A model generated the notes under the pieces. The model was not told the origin of the DNA. It was given only the letters and a program-made list of their open reading frames with translations, and searched no databases. From positions 124,001 to 188,000 of the forward strand of contig JADGKB010000001.1 in NCBI GenBank assembly GCA_027604185.1: DNA of 64,000 nucleotides, given 5' to 3'. The DNA comes from Boothiomyces macroporosus (Eukaryota; Chytridiomycota; Chytridiomycetes; Rhizophydiales; Terramycetaceae). The position numbers and the translations under genes were made by a program. Positions 42,735 through 54,105 of the stretch are shown one piece after another. Positions within the stretch are counted from its first letter, which is position 1. The number at the start of each line of letters is the position of its first letter.

Positions 42735-44002
42735 TTACAAGAGTGAGAATTTTATTGATTCTTGCTCAACAGGCTGTGCGACAGGGACTTGCGGTTGGTA
42801 GTGCAGTACCGGGATAGAAAGGAATCCCTGCTCGTTTAACCAAACCATGTCATCGAACCGTTCATCTAGAGATAAATCAGGGACACCATTCGCATCTAAA
42901 GCACCAATCGGGCATGACTTCCATTCAACCACTCCCCAATTAACATCATCTTGATCTATAGAAATAACCGCTTCCTTTTTCTGAATTCTATCTTTCAGCT
43001 CTTGCAGTTCGCACTCTAGAGTATCTGGAGATACTTCAACCTCAATGAGATCACTTGGAACCGCAGGTTTGGCCAAAGAATTCTTGCTAAATTCATACAT
43101 CGTTGTAAATATTTCTGGTAATTTCGTATGGGAAGCAATATGATCAAATACTTTTAGTGTTCTGTGATTAATCGGTTGTTACTGAACGGTCGGCGATTCC
43201 AAACAGGCCAATGCCAAAGATTTCATATCCGTACTGGTCAGAGCTAGTTTTTTACATATGGTTACTGAATTAAAAAAAGCTTACATAGTCCTTTTCTTTT
43301 GCAAGTTCGCAGTACTTGAATGAATGATTCAAATGTTGATGTGTGAAATCCTTCCCACTGACTTTCACAATAAGCGACTAGCTCACATAAGGTGTTTCCA
43401 TTTTGATCATTTATCTTTTCTGTTATAATGGAAATCAAAATGCTGACATGTGAATCTATGAATACAATGCTGTTCAATCCAGTTCCGTCGCTTAAATATG
43501 ACTCTACGATATTGCTAATCTTTTGTTTTGCTACTTCAGGGGCAGCAAGCTCCTTTTCCCAATAGTTTTCTCTCAGCCATTGCAAAGCTTGTATTCTACC
43601 CCTTCTTAAATATTCCAGAGATGGGAGTTTATCGTGTGTAGCAGAGTGCCGAAGCTCGACAAACCAAAGCGGAAGCCCAATTTGCTCTGCAATATTAGTT
43701 TGAGAATTTGCAAAATATCCTCTTTGTAGAGAATCGATTAACCCATTAACAAATCTGATTATAGCCATTGAAATCAGTAGTGAGATTTCCCGACTTGAGC
43801 AGGTTGAATATCTGCTGGGTTGGTCCTGCATTCCTATTTCGACAAACAGTGAGGTTGATTCTATAGAGTGGGGTAACTTTCCTCGGCTAGCCCACGCCTT
43901 GACCCTATTTACCCCAAGCTTTTGTTTATTAGTATCAGGGGAATATAGATATTCAAACGTCTCTTTCCATTCTTCAATATCAATCCAAGGTGTGAATCGC
44001 AT
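42735..44002 (-). CDS. LAS1: LAS1-like ITS2 endonuclease
   Basis: 408 residues after removing introns at 43265-43284 (20 nt) and 43162-43182 (21 nt). HEPN-family RNase that cuts ITS2 in pre-rRNA. N-terminus FTPWIDIEEWKETFEYLYSP and the catalytic RxxxH in LPLWFVELRHSATHDKLPSL are clear. The C-terminal half is divergent and shorter than human LAS1L. It works with Grc3 polynucleotide kinase, not present here. Confidence 0.9.
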
Positions 44003-44054
44003 TTGAAAAAAAAATAAAAAAATGTTACAAGTGTTATATTAGGTATCGTTACAA

Positions 44055-45467
44055 TTAATTATCCATGTTCATGGAATCTTGGAGGTTTGGGTAGTTGAAT
44101 TGTAGAGCGTCAATCACGTCTTTTGATAGATTACCAAAGCTATCTTGATCTTGTGAGTACGATTCAAATTGCGTGCCATGGCCCGAATCGAACACTTGGG
44201 ATTCACTAAGGCTAAAATTACCAAATGACTGGGATAATCGGAGGTTTGGTGGAGGGCTGCCCATTGACAACTGTGGAGTTCTTAATAATGTACCAGGCAG
44301 CATCCCTGAAGTGCTTCTATAAATAGGATCATTTGGTGCTGTAGGTATATTAGTTCCCACAATTGGCGTCCCAGGATTCATGGAGGAAGCCAATATTGGA
44401 GAATTATACTGCCACCTTTGATTATCACCAAAGAACTCTGCTTTTGTCAAAGGGGCAGAGAGTGGGCCATTTTGATTTAGCGCAGAGGCAGAGTAGTTTA
44501 GTTTGCGACTATACGAGGAGAGTGGAAGCTCGGAATAACTTTGAAAGGCGGGTGGTTGTGCCCCTACAGAAAAGGATTTTAGATCATTCCAAAGACAAGC
44601 ACCCCCATAGTTTTCGTCAATACTTTTTTGATTATTTGGAGACGCTGGGGTTGTTGGCGGACCCATGAGTTTATTATCCTTCATATGCACAGCACTAGAA
44701 GGACCAAGTGTCTCGGAAAGAATGTCATTTGAGGTAGGAGGATTATCTATAGATTCTTGATTCCCATACATAGATTCGGGATATTCCGTATTGCTATCGG
44801 GAATTTCTTGAGTTTCTTCCTCCTCATTGCCAGTATATCCATCGTCATCCTTGTAATGGCCAGGAGACCGTCCCCGTACAATGAATGGAACACTTTCTTT
44901 TGTAGCCACTCTGATTTTCTTTTCGATTTCAATAAAATTGGGAATAAATGGGTTTCCGTGTGCGTCTTTTACATGATTTCCATCTTTGTCTTTGATTGGT
45001 CCGTATATTAAAGGGTCGTATTGAACTTCTTCAATTATAACACAATAGAGTACGACAACGAGTTGGAAAAACTGCTGCTGCTTGTTTCCACGAGAGTTTT
45101 GCGTTGCACTTTTGAACATTAACCTTTCTAGCTTTGGAGTATTTAACAATTTATCGTCATACCCTTTTTTTTTGGGTTCTGGATTTGGTGAGACTGGCAT
45201 GTCAACCACAGGCTGACGCTTGTCTCTTTTTGCATTGTGTTGGTCTATCGAAATATTCTTTTTCCCGTCAACAACCTTTGCTTCAACGCCGTATTCGAAT
45301 CGAAGAATTTCTCGGGCAACTTGCGCTGCCCTATCATACAAAAAGTATGGGTGTGGTGTGTACATGTTGTGGTCATCCTTAATAAATAGTTTACACGATA
45401 CACTGAAATAATTCCGCCTGTAACAAACCCAGGTCTGATCTACCTTGCTTTTAAAGAACTTTGACAT
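44055..45467 (-). CDS. NDT80/PhoG-domain transcription factor, paralogue 2
   Basis: 470 residues, single exon. NDT80 domain starts almost at the N-terminus: TWVCYRRNYFSVSCKLFIKDD, YGVEAKVVDGKKNISIDQHNAKRDK, LERLMFKSATQNS, and RGRSPGHYKDDD. It has an insert (KDKDGNHVKDAHGNPF) within the domain relative to paralogue 1. The rest is Ser/Pro/Asn-rich. It points towards paralogue 1 across TTC9 and LAS1, so the pair may be an old inverted duplication, but sequences have diverged widely. Confidence 0.9.
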   Translation of the reverse strand: MSKFFKSKVDQTWVCYRRNYFSVSCKLFIKDDHNMYTPHPYFLYDRAAQVAREILRFEYGVEAKVVDGKKNISIDQHNAKRDKRQPVVDMPVSPNPEPKKKGYDDKLLNTPKLERLMFKSATQNSRGNKQQQFFQLVVVLYCVIIEEVQYDPLIYGPIKDKDGNHVKDAHGNPFIPNFIEIEKKIRVATKESVPFIVRGRSPGHYKDDDGYTGNEEEETQEIPDSNTEYPESMYGNQESIDNPPTSNDILSETLGPSSAVHMKDNKLMGPPTTPASPNNQKSIDENYGGACLWNDLKSFSVGAQPPAFQSYSELPLSSYSRKLNYSASALNQNGPLSAPLTKAEFFGDNQRWQYNSPILASSMNPGTPIVGTNIPTAPNDPIYRSTSGMLPGTLLRTPQLSMGSPPPNLRLSQSFGNFSLSESQVFDSGHGTQFESYSQDQDSFGNLSKDVIDALQFNYPNLQDSMNMDN

Positions 45468-45512
45468 GGAAGGCTGTAATTCAATTGTTAAGCTATTATT
45501 AGCACAAAAATA

Positions 45513-45749
45513 CTAGTTTTTGTTAATGCCCAGTATGGGTGCTATTTGACACGTTGGGCCGAAATCTGGCAATCCTTCTGTTGTATCAAGATAACTTTCC
45601 TTTGACCTTTTCTTTGGTGAATTTATTGGTTTCTCCTTCTTTGCGACTCTGGCGGCATTACTGTTCAATGCAGTATTGATTTTCAACCCCGCAGCTTTCC
45701 TATATTTAGTACCGGAATACGACTTTTTGTCTGCGGTTTTCTTTGGCAT
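45513..45749 (-). CDS. Small basic protein, unknown
   Basis: 78 residues, single exon, starting MPKKTADKKSYSGTKYRK and ending in a neutral, Pro/Gly-rich tail. Rich in Lys, Ser and Asn; likely nuclear if real. Placed 45 bases upstream of the NDT80 paralogue 2 start on the same strand, so it could also be a short upstream frame in a longer leader. No family recognised. Confidence 0.45.
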   Translation of the reverse strand: MPKKTADKKSYSGTKYRKAAGLKINTALNSNAARVAKKEKPINSPKKRSKESYLDTTEGLPDFGPTCQIAPILGINKN

Positions 45750-46657
45750 ACAGGTAGTAACCGACTTTCGGAAATTTCCATCTTATATAATGGAAGCGAT
45801 TCCAATTAGGTACTAGTGGCGTTGGTCGTTAGTTACACAAAACTCCAGGTCGCTTTTTTGTTGACCCCTGTGAAAACCCCTGTGTTCAATATTTCTCAAT
45901 CAAGAGTAGCTAAGCTCTGTCTTACAGAGGCGAGTTTATGCTGGCACCTTTCGCTCCAAATGTATTAATGTTTTTCCATACAATTTTTTTGTGCACATAA
46001 TGAAACAATTCATGGGGCAGCTGGTTTTTTTGCTGAGGAACAATTTGAATGTTGGAAGACTCTTGTACCACCTACGCCTTGCCCAAATGTGGTATTTTCT
46101 AGAAGTGATGTCCAAGTGAAATATAACGAACAACCGGATTGACAAAATTTCTAAAGTCAATCGGAATGAAATCCCTCGAGTTGGCTCAGTGTAGCCAACT
46201 GACTTGCTGGAAGGATTAATGATTTGTGTTCACCAGTGATTGATTGAGCAAAAGGTTTCACCCAAAAGAACTTTTCAACAAATAAAGAAAAGTAGCACTG
46301 CTATCATCATAGTCAATAGGATGAAATGCTAATATTAGATGATGCTACTCCCAACTTTGCATTAGAACTTTTACCACGTTCTACTACAAAAAACGTACCG
46401 ACTTTTTTCTGATACGAGGTAAGCAAAATATTACGGTTACTAGAGCACTCAGTATCCTCTTACTTTTCATTGACTATTTTTTTTGTTATTCAGCCCCAAA
46501 AAGGGTAATTGGGGCCCAAAGCCAAAATGAGCGCGGATTTCTTTTGTGTTGGTAATCCCATGAAAACCACATGCCGATGGCCAAAGACCCAATTGATAAA
46601 AAGAATGACGCCCGCCGACAGATACGGAATCCTTTTACATTGTTTATTCTTGTGTAA
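45750..46657. other. Long intergenic region with coding-like fragments, about 900 bases
   Basis: The longest gene-poor stretch. On the plus strand, 46020-46135 reads GFFAEEQFECWKTLVPPTP and on to RSDVQVKYNEQPD, and 46340-46410 reads DDATPNFALELLPRSTTKN; these look protein-like but the links between them contain stops and no good splice sites. A short perfect stem (GTTGGCT with AGCCAAC) lies at about 46173-46192. It may be a degraded gene or one with exons I could not join. Confidence 0.35.
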
Positions 46658-47249
<592 letters not shown>

Positions 47250-47363
47250 CTATTGGCCTTATTTCGATCCCATTTTGCATACTCCATTTCTGCCTAGTGG
47301 ATATGGTGTCATTGTTCTCGCTCCACTCTCATTTGGAGCTGTAAATTTTCTCGTTGAATCAAA

Positions 47364-49702
47364 ATGAAAGCAACTGCAGTGAGGGCGCTAGATAATCTAC
47401 ATGGGTTTATAACTACAGCACTAGAAGTAGACGCTAATTCACAATTGGAATCCTGGATTGGTAAGAAACTGATAACACTAGCGCAAGCTTGCGATCCACA
47501 AATGAACCCGACGCCAAACCTGGGATTGAATATGGAAATCTGTGATCTTATAAACAAAAATCTAAAGACATAGTACAGATCTAATTAATACGTAGTCCTC
47601 GTGATGCTGCGTTCTGTATTGTAAAGTATATCAACCATTCCCGAGAGACTGCAAGTTTAGCTCTAGTGGTAAATTGCATATAATTCAGTTACTTGACAAC
47701 TGCGCCAAAAACTGCGGGTATCCATTCCATATAGTGATGAGGTATCTCTTGTTAACGCAGCTCCAAGGAGTTCCTCAATCTGCTTGTAAGACGCTTCCCA
47801 GAAACCGCAAAGGTATAATTGTGCTAAATCAGCATGTCTCGCATACCCAGCAAAAGATTTTGGAACTGATTGGCGAATGGAACTATATTTACGCTCAAAA
47901 ATCTAGATACAAGGATGACTTTAAGCATATCAACGACATGTATCGATTACTGGAGTATAAAGGATACCGGTTCCCAAGACTCAACGAAGCCGCGCTTAAT
48001 TTTGAGCCTGACGTTGTAATTTACCGTTTGACGTAGAATTTGAAAACTGAGGAACAGCTGGAAGAAGAAGACCGAAAAAATCAAGGAACTAAACTGGAGG
48101 CTTTGATTAGAAAAGGCACTCCTGCCGCACTTGCTGAAGCAAACGAAATGATGAAAGTAATGTCTGGATACGTAATTCATTTTTAAGACCAGGATACTTC
48201 AAAGAAACCAGATTACAAAAAGGAAGTTTCTTCAGAATTGGACAGAATCGAATCAAAGGTTATCTTGTTGAATGACATGTTGAATCAAAGAACGCCAGAA
48301 GATTTCCGAATGAAATCTGATGCAACCATAGAAGTAACTCATATATAATAGCAGGAACTTTACAATTCTGCAAAAACTGCTCAAACGAAATTACAAAAGT
48401 TTATCGAGGAAAATGATGACGAAGACAGACTGGGCCGTTTGTTGGAAATGAACGGTACTTTTTGGATTAACTCTAGATTTAATCAATATTGTTGTACAAA
48501 AGTACAATGATTTGAAGAAAGGGAAAGCTGTGCAAAAGAACGACTTTGACAGAAAAGAGGCTTCGCAAGGTAGCAAGCCTGCCGAAAAGGGAGCCATCAA
48601 CCTTATTGACTTTGATGACTTTGGCTCGCTACCACCAGCAAATAGCAGCAGTAATCCTCAAGACGATGTCCTAGGAGGAATTGCTTCATTAAACTTTGGC
48701 GCTCCAGTACACAACCAATTTGGACAACCAAATCAATTCACCCAACAAACCCAATTTACTCCACCTGTTAACCAATTTGCTGCACCACAACAATTTATGC
48801 AACAGCAACCAAACCAATTCGTGCAGCCCCAGCTTAATCAATTCAACCAACCACAATTGACTGGGCAAGGGCAACTTACTCCACAACAAATGCCATTAAA
48901 TACTCAAATGTCTGGTGGATTTGACGCATTCGGCGGATTTGGATCGCAAAAACCTGTTTCTCAAACTCAACCGCAGCAGCAAAAAGCTGCATCTCCATTT
49001 GATGACCTGCTCTCCATGAATGATTTGAAACCTGCGCAGAATAACTCTGCTCCAACACAAAAGAACGATTTATTGGGATTATTTGATTGTAAAGAATGTT
49101 TAATCAATAGCTGCGCCAACTCAAAACAAAACAGGTACTCCCCAGCAATCGTTTGGTACTCCAAACCAGTCAACTCCACTCTCTCAAATGGGCGCGCCAC
49201 AGCAATTTGGAATGCAACAACAAACAGGTTTGGGCATGCAGCAATTTGGAATACAGCCTATGGGCATGCAAAATACTGGATCCAGCTTTTCAAATTTACC
49301 AGGGCTAAATAAAGAATGTAAGAGCGAATGTAGAATGGGTCTAACCTTAGACGTTATATTTGATAAGAATGGCCTGCAAATTAAATTACAGCTACCTACA
49401 CCTACAGCTGTACCTTCAATCAAAGCAAAAGCAATATTTGTCAACGTAACTCCAGTGCAATTTACTGGACTTAATTTCCAAGTTGCTCTACCAAAAGTAT
49501 ACAAGATTAACATTAGACCATGACCGTGGAAATGGAACCTATTTCTTCAGCTGTGCTTGCACCTCTAAACCAATCACCTGCAGCTCAAGTTATTAATATT
49601 GCCAATCCATCCAAAGAACCTTTAAGAATGAGATTTAAAGTCCAGTATGCAGTTAATGGAGCTATAGTTAATGAAAATGGGGAATATGCCTTGACAGTTT
49701 AG
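47364..49702 (+). CDS. GGA-type clathrin adaptor
   Basis: 709 residues from eleven exons; introns at 47573-47595, 47669-47688, 47742-47760, 47813-47832, 48016-48036, 48172-48192, 48334-48354, 48455-48476, 49089-49110 and 49497-49516 (19-23 nt). Monomeric adaptor from trans-Golgi to endosome. VHS domain (LGLNMEICDLINKN; LLDNCAKNCGYPFH; LVRRFPETAKH), GAT domain (LIRKGTPAALAEANEMMKVMSGY; LLNDMLNQRTPEDF), a Gln/Asn-rich linker with clathrin-box-like NLIDFDD and LLGLFD, and a gamma-ear (IFDKNGLQIKLQL; INIANPSKEPLRMRF). The most intron-dense gene in the window. Confidence 0.95.
49318..49350 (+). other. Possible 33-nt exitron inside GGA
   Basis: A GTAAGA-like donor and CTAACCTTAG acceptor enclose 33 bases that are a multiple of three and contain no stop in the GGA frame (reading CKSECRMGLTL in context). 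Either it is coding, as I modelled, or it is an optional intron near the start of the ear domain. Confidence 0.3.
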
Positions 49703-49735
49703 AATGGTTTTCAATATACTTGATTTTACAATTTA

Positions 49736-51205
49736 TTAATCAACAATTTTCTGAGTAGTACTCTCCTTTTTAAACGTTTCAATGTAACTAAGCGTTTCTT
49801 TCTCAAATCGAATATTCTAAATTAGACTAGCTTACTTTGACAACGAGATTAACAATCTTTGTAGATGTCAAACCTTTGAGCATCATCATCATTGAAATAT
49901 TTGAAAAGTTGTTTCCAGACACATCCAACTCGTTTAGTGATCCTAAATAAGATAGCAAATACTGTTTGATTCCACAGCTTTCCAAAATTGCGCAAAAGAT
50001 GTATCGTCCATTCGAGTGTATCCAAGATTGAGACTCTTTATTGATGTTTTTGCAAGATAAGTAACCAAACAGTTTCCGTTATCGCCGATACCATTGTGGG
50101 ATAAGTCCAATTTATTCAACGTGGAGTTGTCCTGAATTAACAAGATGTACTTTAGCTCCGTTCAAGAACCCAGTAATTCCCCTAATTCGGATTTGGTTCC
50201 AGGATACATTCAATTCTTTCAATCCTTCGTTATGAACCAACCCATTCCCCAGCGCAATCCCACCAATATCGCCGATATCGTTTCTGGATATATCCAAAAC
50301 TTGAAGAAACTGGTTTTGTCGTAACCCCTCAGCTATAAAAGTCGCCTCTTTATCTCCAAATTCATTTCCAGACAAAATCAATGTTTTAATGGTGCTATTG
50401 TCACTCATCATTGCGGCAATTTCAGGTCCACACCCTCCTAAGATTAAGCTAGTTTACTTAAAGAATTGTTGGCCAAATTCAAATAGCTGATCTTATGGTT
50501 GGAGCTCAAACTTAATGCCAACGCCTTTCCTCCATGTTCGATACTGTTGTTTGATAAATCTAGGTGAGTGACAAAGCTATTTTGCTAGTGTCAATTCCCT
50601 TCTACCCCAATAACCTTGGTAAATGCAATTGCTCGCAAAGGGCCAAGACCATGATATGGCATAATGATTTCATTCGCTTCCAGTCTATCTGCAATATAAG
50701 ATACTGGCACTAATCCAAAGGCAGCACACGCTGCCAAGTAAGGCTCTTTTTCGCTCTTCCGATTGATGATTTCTTTGTCAAACGTGATTTACCACTGACA
50801 TCTAAATCAGATTCCCATCCAGCCTCTTCTTCTTCCAATAATGATAAATAAGGCTCGTCACCCTTCTTATTGCTCCCGTTTTTACCGGCGCTTTCGTCTT
50901 CCTTTGCCTCGTTGATCACGTCTGTTTGAAGTACCACACTTTTATCATCCAAGACATCTTGATTAACAGTTTGCTTCTTTGAAGTTCCTTTCCCCCCTTT
51001 CTGTTTGCCCTTTCCTTTTCCTGGAGCAGGCTTCTTTGTAGGTGTGGTAATATTCTTCCCATTCTTGCCTTTCTTTGCGGTTCCTTCATCAATACCCAAT
51101 GCATGATCCAAGCGCTTTTCTGCATTCTTTTCTGGAATATCATCGTTTCCTATATCCAAGTTATCCTCTTCTGAATATAAATTAATACAAACCTGTAGTA
51201 GCCAT
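49736..51205 (-). CDS. RNase-inhibitor-type leucine-rich repeat protein
   Basis: 442 residues after removing seven introns (51171-51192, 50773-50792, 50585-50605, 50438-50457, 50132-50150, 49943-49962, 49817-49835). A lysine-rich N-terminal third (KGKNGKN, PAPGKGKGKQKGGKG) is followed by at least six LRRs such as LILSGNEFGDKEATFIAEGL, LDISRNDIGDIGGIALGNGL and LDLSHNGIGDNGNCL. Such RI-type LRR proteins include RanGAP and several axonemal proteins (LRRC34/TCTE1-like); the motif set fits the latter loosely. An ACGCG box lies two bases before the ATG. Its stop is 33 bases from that of convergent GGA. Confidence 0.8.
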
Positions 51206-51207
51206 TT

Positions 51208-51212
51208 CGCGT
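51208..51212 (-). promoter_or_regulatory. ACGCG box two bases before the LRR gene start
   Basis: Identical arrangement (ACGCG, AA, ATG) to that of the coiled-coil gene at 4246-4250. Confidence 0.35.
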
Positions 51213-51243
51213 CAAAAAATTAAATTACAAACAACAGTTTTAT

Positions 51244-51750
51244 TCAATTCAAGCACAAATATGGAATGCCGATATGATGTTCGGTTTTGGGATTGTAAGG
51301 TTGAAGATATTCCGGAAGTGGTTTGACATACTCTGTTGCTACAAATGACAGCAGATACAAGTCCTTCATGCTGCTTAAAACTGCATGGTTTTCGTCCGCA
51401 CTATCGCTGCTATTTGAGGCAAGAGTAGTATCACTCTCATTATCATTGAAAGCACCCTCTTCATCTGTAGTGTTGTCAAAAAGTTCCATGTCAATTTCAG
51501 ACTCATCACTCTCTTCATCTTGGGTCTTTCTTTGCTTCTTCTTTCTAGATTTGCACTTCTTTCCAGCACCGATCCTTTTTGATTCAGGGTCTGCTTTCCT
51601 TATCTTGCTATACTGGTGAACCCATCGAGATACCATAGATTTGTGAACATCAAACTTTCGAGATGCTTCAGCTTGGCTATATGCAAGAGCATGATGTATG
51701 ATTCGCAATTTATCTGCGGCAGTGTACGAGATTCTTTTCTGTAGCGACAT
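51244..51750 (-). CDS. Brinker/psq-type helix-turn-helix protein
   Basis: 168 residues, single exon. The N-terminal 55 residues (RISYTAADKLRIIHHALAYSQAEASRKFDVHKSMVSRWVHQY, read in parts) form a Brinker/pipsqueak-like HTH as found at the N-terminus of pogo/Tigger transposases and CENP-B. A basic stretch KKCKSRKKKQRK follows, then an acidic Ser/Asp/Glu region. There is no DDE domain, so it is not an active transposase; it may be a domesticated DNA-binding protein. Confidence 0.75.
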   Translation of the reverse strand: MSLQKRISYTAADKLRIIHHALAYSQAEASRKFDVHKSMVSRWVHQYSKIRKADPESKRIGAGKKCKSRKKKQRKTQDEESDESEIDMELFDNTTDEEGAFNDNESDTTLASNSSDSADENHAVLSSMKDLYLLSFVATEYVKPLPEYLQPYNPKTEHHIGIPYLCLN

Positions 51751-52013
51751 TCAATTTTTATTCTCAGAAAGTCAATTTTTGTCCTTTTAACTGAAAAAAA
51801 GTGTCAATTTCACTACATGACAACCATACCAACCCTTTAGATATTGATCAACAATGAGGTTGAATTGACCACTAGCAAGCAGTAGAACTATTTGTTTGAT
51901 ATTTATGATGAAATCAAAAGTTGCTTGATTTCAGTACAACTAGCTTTAGAGAATACAGTAAAGTGTATTGCAAGATAATCTTCAAAGAACTTTTTTTATA
52001 ATTTTCAAACAAA

Positions 52014-52018
52014 ACGCG
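52014..52018 (+). promoter_or_regulatory. ACGCG box four bases before the CFAP221 start
   Basis: ACGCG followed by CTAA and ATG at 52023. Third close-spaced case in the window. Confidence 0.3.
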
Positions 52019-52022
52019 CTAA

Positions 52023-53824
52023 ATGGTATCGATAGAACCAAGTACTCTACTTTTTCCATTTGATGAAATAAGTACCGATAGCCAGCCAATAGAATTCACA
52101 AAGATAATTAAATTGAGAAATGTTGGAGTGTCAAAAACGCGATTTGGGATACACATACTGGAACAAAGTGAATTTACAGTCATACAGCAGAAAACTGGAG
52201 CTATATTTCCGGGAGAGTTTGAAATAATTAAAGTGAAATTCTCTCCTAAAAGTTGGGGCGTTAGACAAGGAAAGTTTTATGTGAATGCCAGTAAGCAAGG
52301 TGACATGATGCCGGTAACGCTCAAAGGTTTCTTTTTTCTGACCTTTAGCTTTCCCAGTTCTTAGCAAGATTGATATTCCAAAATCAATTGATTTTGGTCC
52401 TTGTTTGATTTATGAACCGCAAGTCAAAAAGATTTCGTTATTCAATGACCTATCAATAGATTTCGAATACACAATAACAATCGACGAAGAGTTGCCTCCA
52501 AATTATTTTACAATCAGTCCTCAGAAAGGTAGTTGGTTCGTAATAGTAGGAATACTGACCAAGATGGAGACAAAAGAAATTTCAATTATCTTTTCACCTC
52601 TTACACTTTGTCAGGCACAGATGCAGTTTACAATTAATATCTCACAAGAAGAGTTTACTCCAGTTTCATGCAGATTATACGGAACAGGAGATTTGACTTT
52701 ACCTGAACGGTAACTACAAACTCAACTCAGTCCAAAAAAAACCGTCAAGAAAAAGAAAAAGCTGGATAAACTCATGCACGGATTTGTGTTGAAGAGTAAA
52801 TCCGTGCTGGCATCCATTGAAGATACGCGAAAGAAACCATGCAGAAATACAGAGGAATTGGATTTATTTGAACTAGAGTTGCAGAATAATGTAGTTGAGA
52901 TGCTGATTTAGACAAAAACAACCTTGCATAGTGAAATTTGTAGATACGTTACCATCGGACAAAGTAAGATTCCACAGGTCCGTCATATTCCACCAAAACA
53001 GCCAGTTAAAACATTGAAAAGTAATCGAATTCAGGCACCGCCAATTTCCATTTCACAATATGTTAGCTCGCCGAACGAAAAGTCCTTGACAAGGCTAACA
53101 CAGCTTTTTCTAAACGCAATTTATACTGTGATTTATAGAATACGGGCAGAAAGAAAGTTGACAGCACTAAAACTATTCAAAGGTTCATAGCTTTAACGAA
53201 AGGAAATAATTCTATTATAAGCAACAAGGTTGATGCCATAAGCATTCCAGAACTTCCGCATGTGCACATGGAGATAATAAAGTGCGAAAGGCCTCCCAAA
53301 AACTATGCGGTATCAAAGAAAATGGATATAGTTGTACCTGAAGTACCAGAGCTGGTCACTAAAGTGCTTATCCCTCCAACTGAACCTTCATTTACTGATA
53401 AAATAGGGTGGCATCCTCTTAACGTACCTAAACAAGACAGATACTTAGAAATTGAAGTGCCACCACTTCGGTTTGAACGAAACAGTAGCTCAACACTCAC
53501 TTTAGATGAAGAACAAATTCCGGACGCGTTGCCCAATGTCAGCCAAGTACCAATGGATATTTATCCAAGTACCTTTGCGAAAAGCTCCATCTATGTATGC
53601 GATCCTAACAATAGAACCCAGCACCTGGCGTAATGCCACTCTTGTACGATTTTCAAAATATTCATGACGAGTCTTCAGCACACTATGTCTTCCACTCACA
53701 GAATCCACATAACTATAACGGCTACAAGAAGCTGGTAGAGTTGGAAAATGAACTGCGATTGAAAATTCATGAAATGGATAGCACATTTTTTGATACATAT
53801 GATTTGCTACATAATAAAAAATAG
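52023..53824 (+). CDS. CFAP221: CFAP221 (PCDP1)-like axonemal central-apparatus protein
   Basis: 558 residues after removing introns at 52328-52349, 52529-52549, 52710-52730, 52891-52911, 53183-53202 and 53595-53614 (20-22 nt). Two MSP/ASH-type beta domains at the N-terminus (SIEPSTLLFPFDE; FPGEFEIIKVKFSPKSWG; SIDFGPCLIYEP; YFTISPQKGILTKMETKEI) as in animal CFAP221, a basic KKTVKKKKKLDK linker, an IQ-like helix RIRAERKLTALKLFK and a C-terminal region with PLNVPKQDRYLEIEVPPLRF. CFAP221 belongs to the calmodulin-binding C1d projection of motile cilia. Its presence implies a flagellated stage. Confidence 0.85.
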
Positions 53825-54105
53825 GGGATCGTTGACAGATTTTGTCTAGTTCCGTGCTATCCTCCGCGATTCCGGAGCCTTTACATATTGTATAGTCTCT
53901 CCTTTGTATTCGCACTGGCAATAATATCATTTAGGTATAGGCTAGCCCTCAAAGAATTGATCTGGTAACCAAATAACCTAAATGTTTATGCATTCTCTGG
54001 ATTTAGTTGGTTCACGGCGCCTTTCGTTCAATCCCCAATGCCTAATTAAACGCGGTGCAAGTTGTTGAAAAGCATTTTCAAAGCCACAAAAATTCTTTGG
54101 AAATC

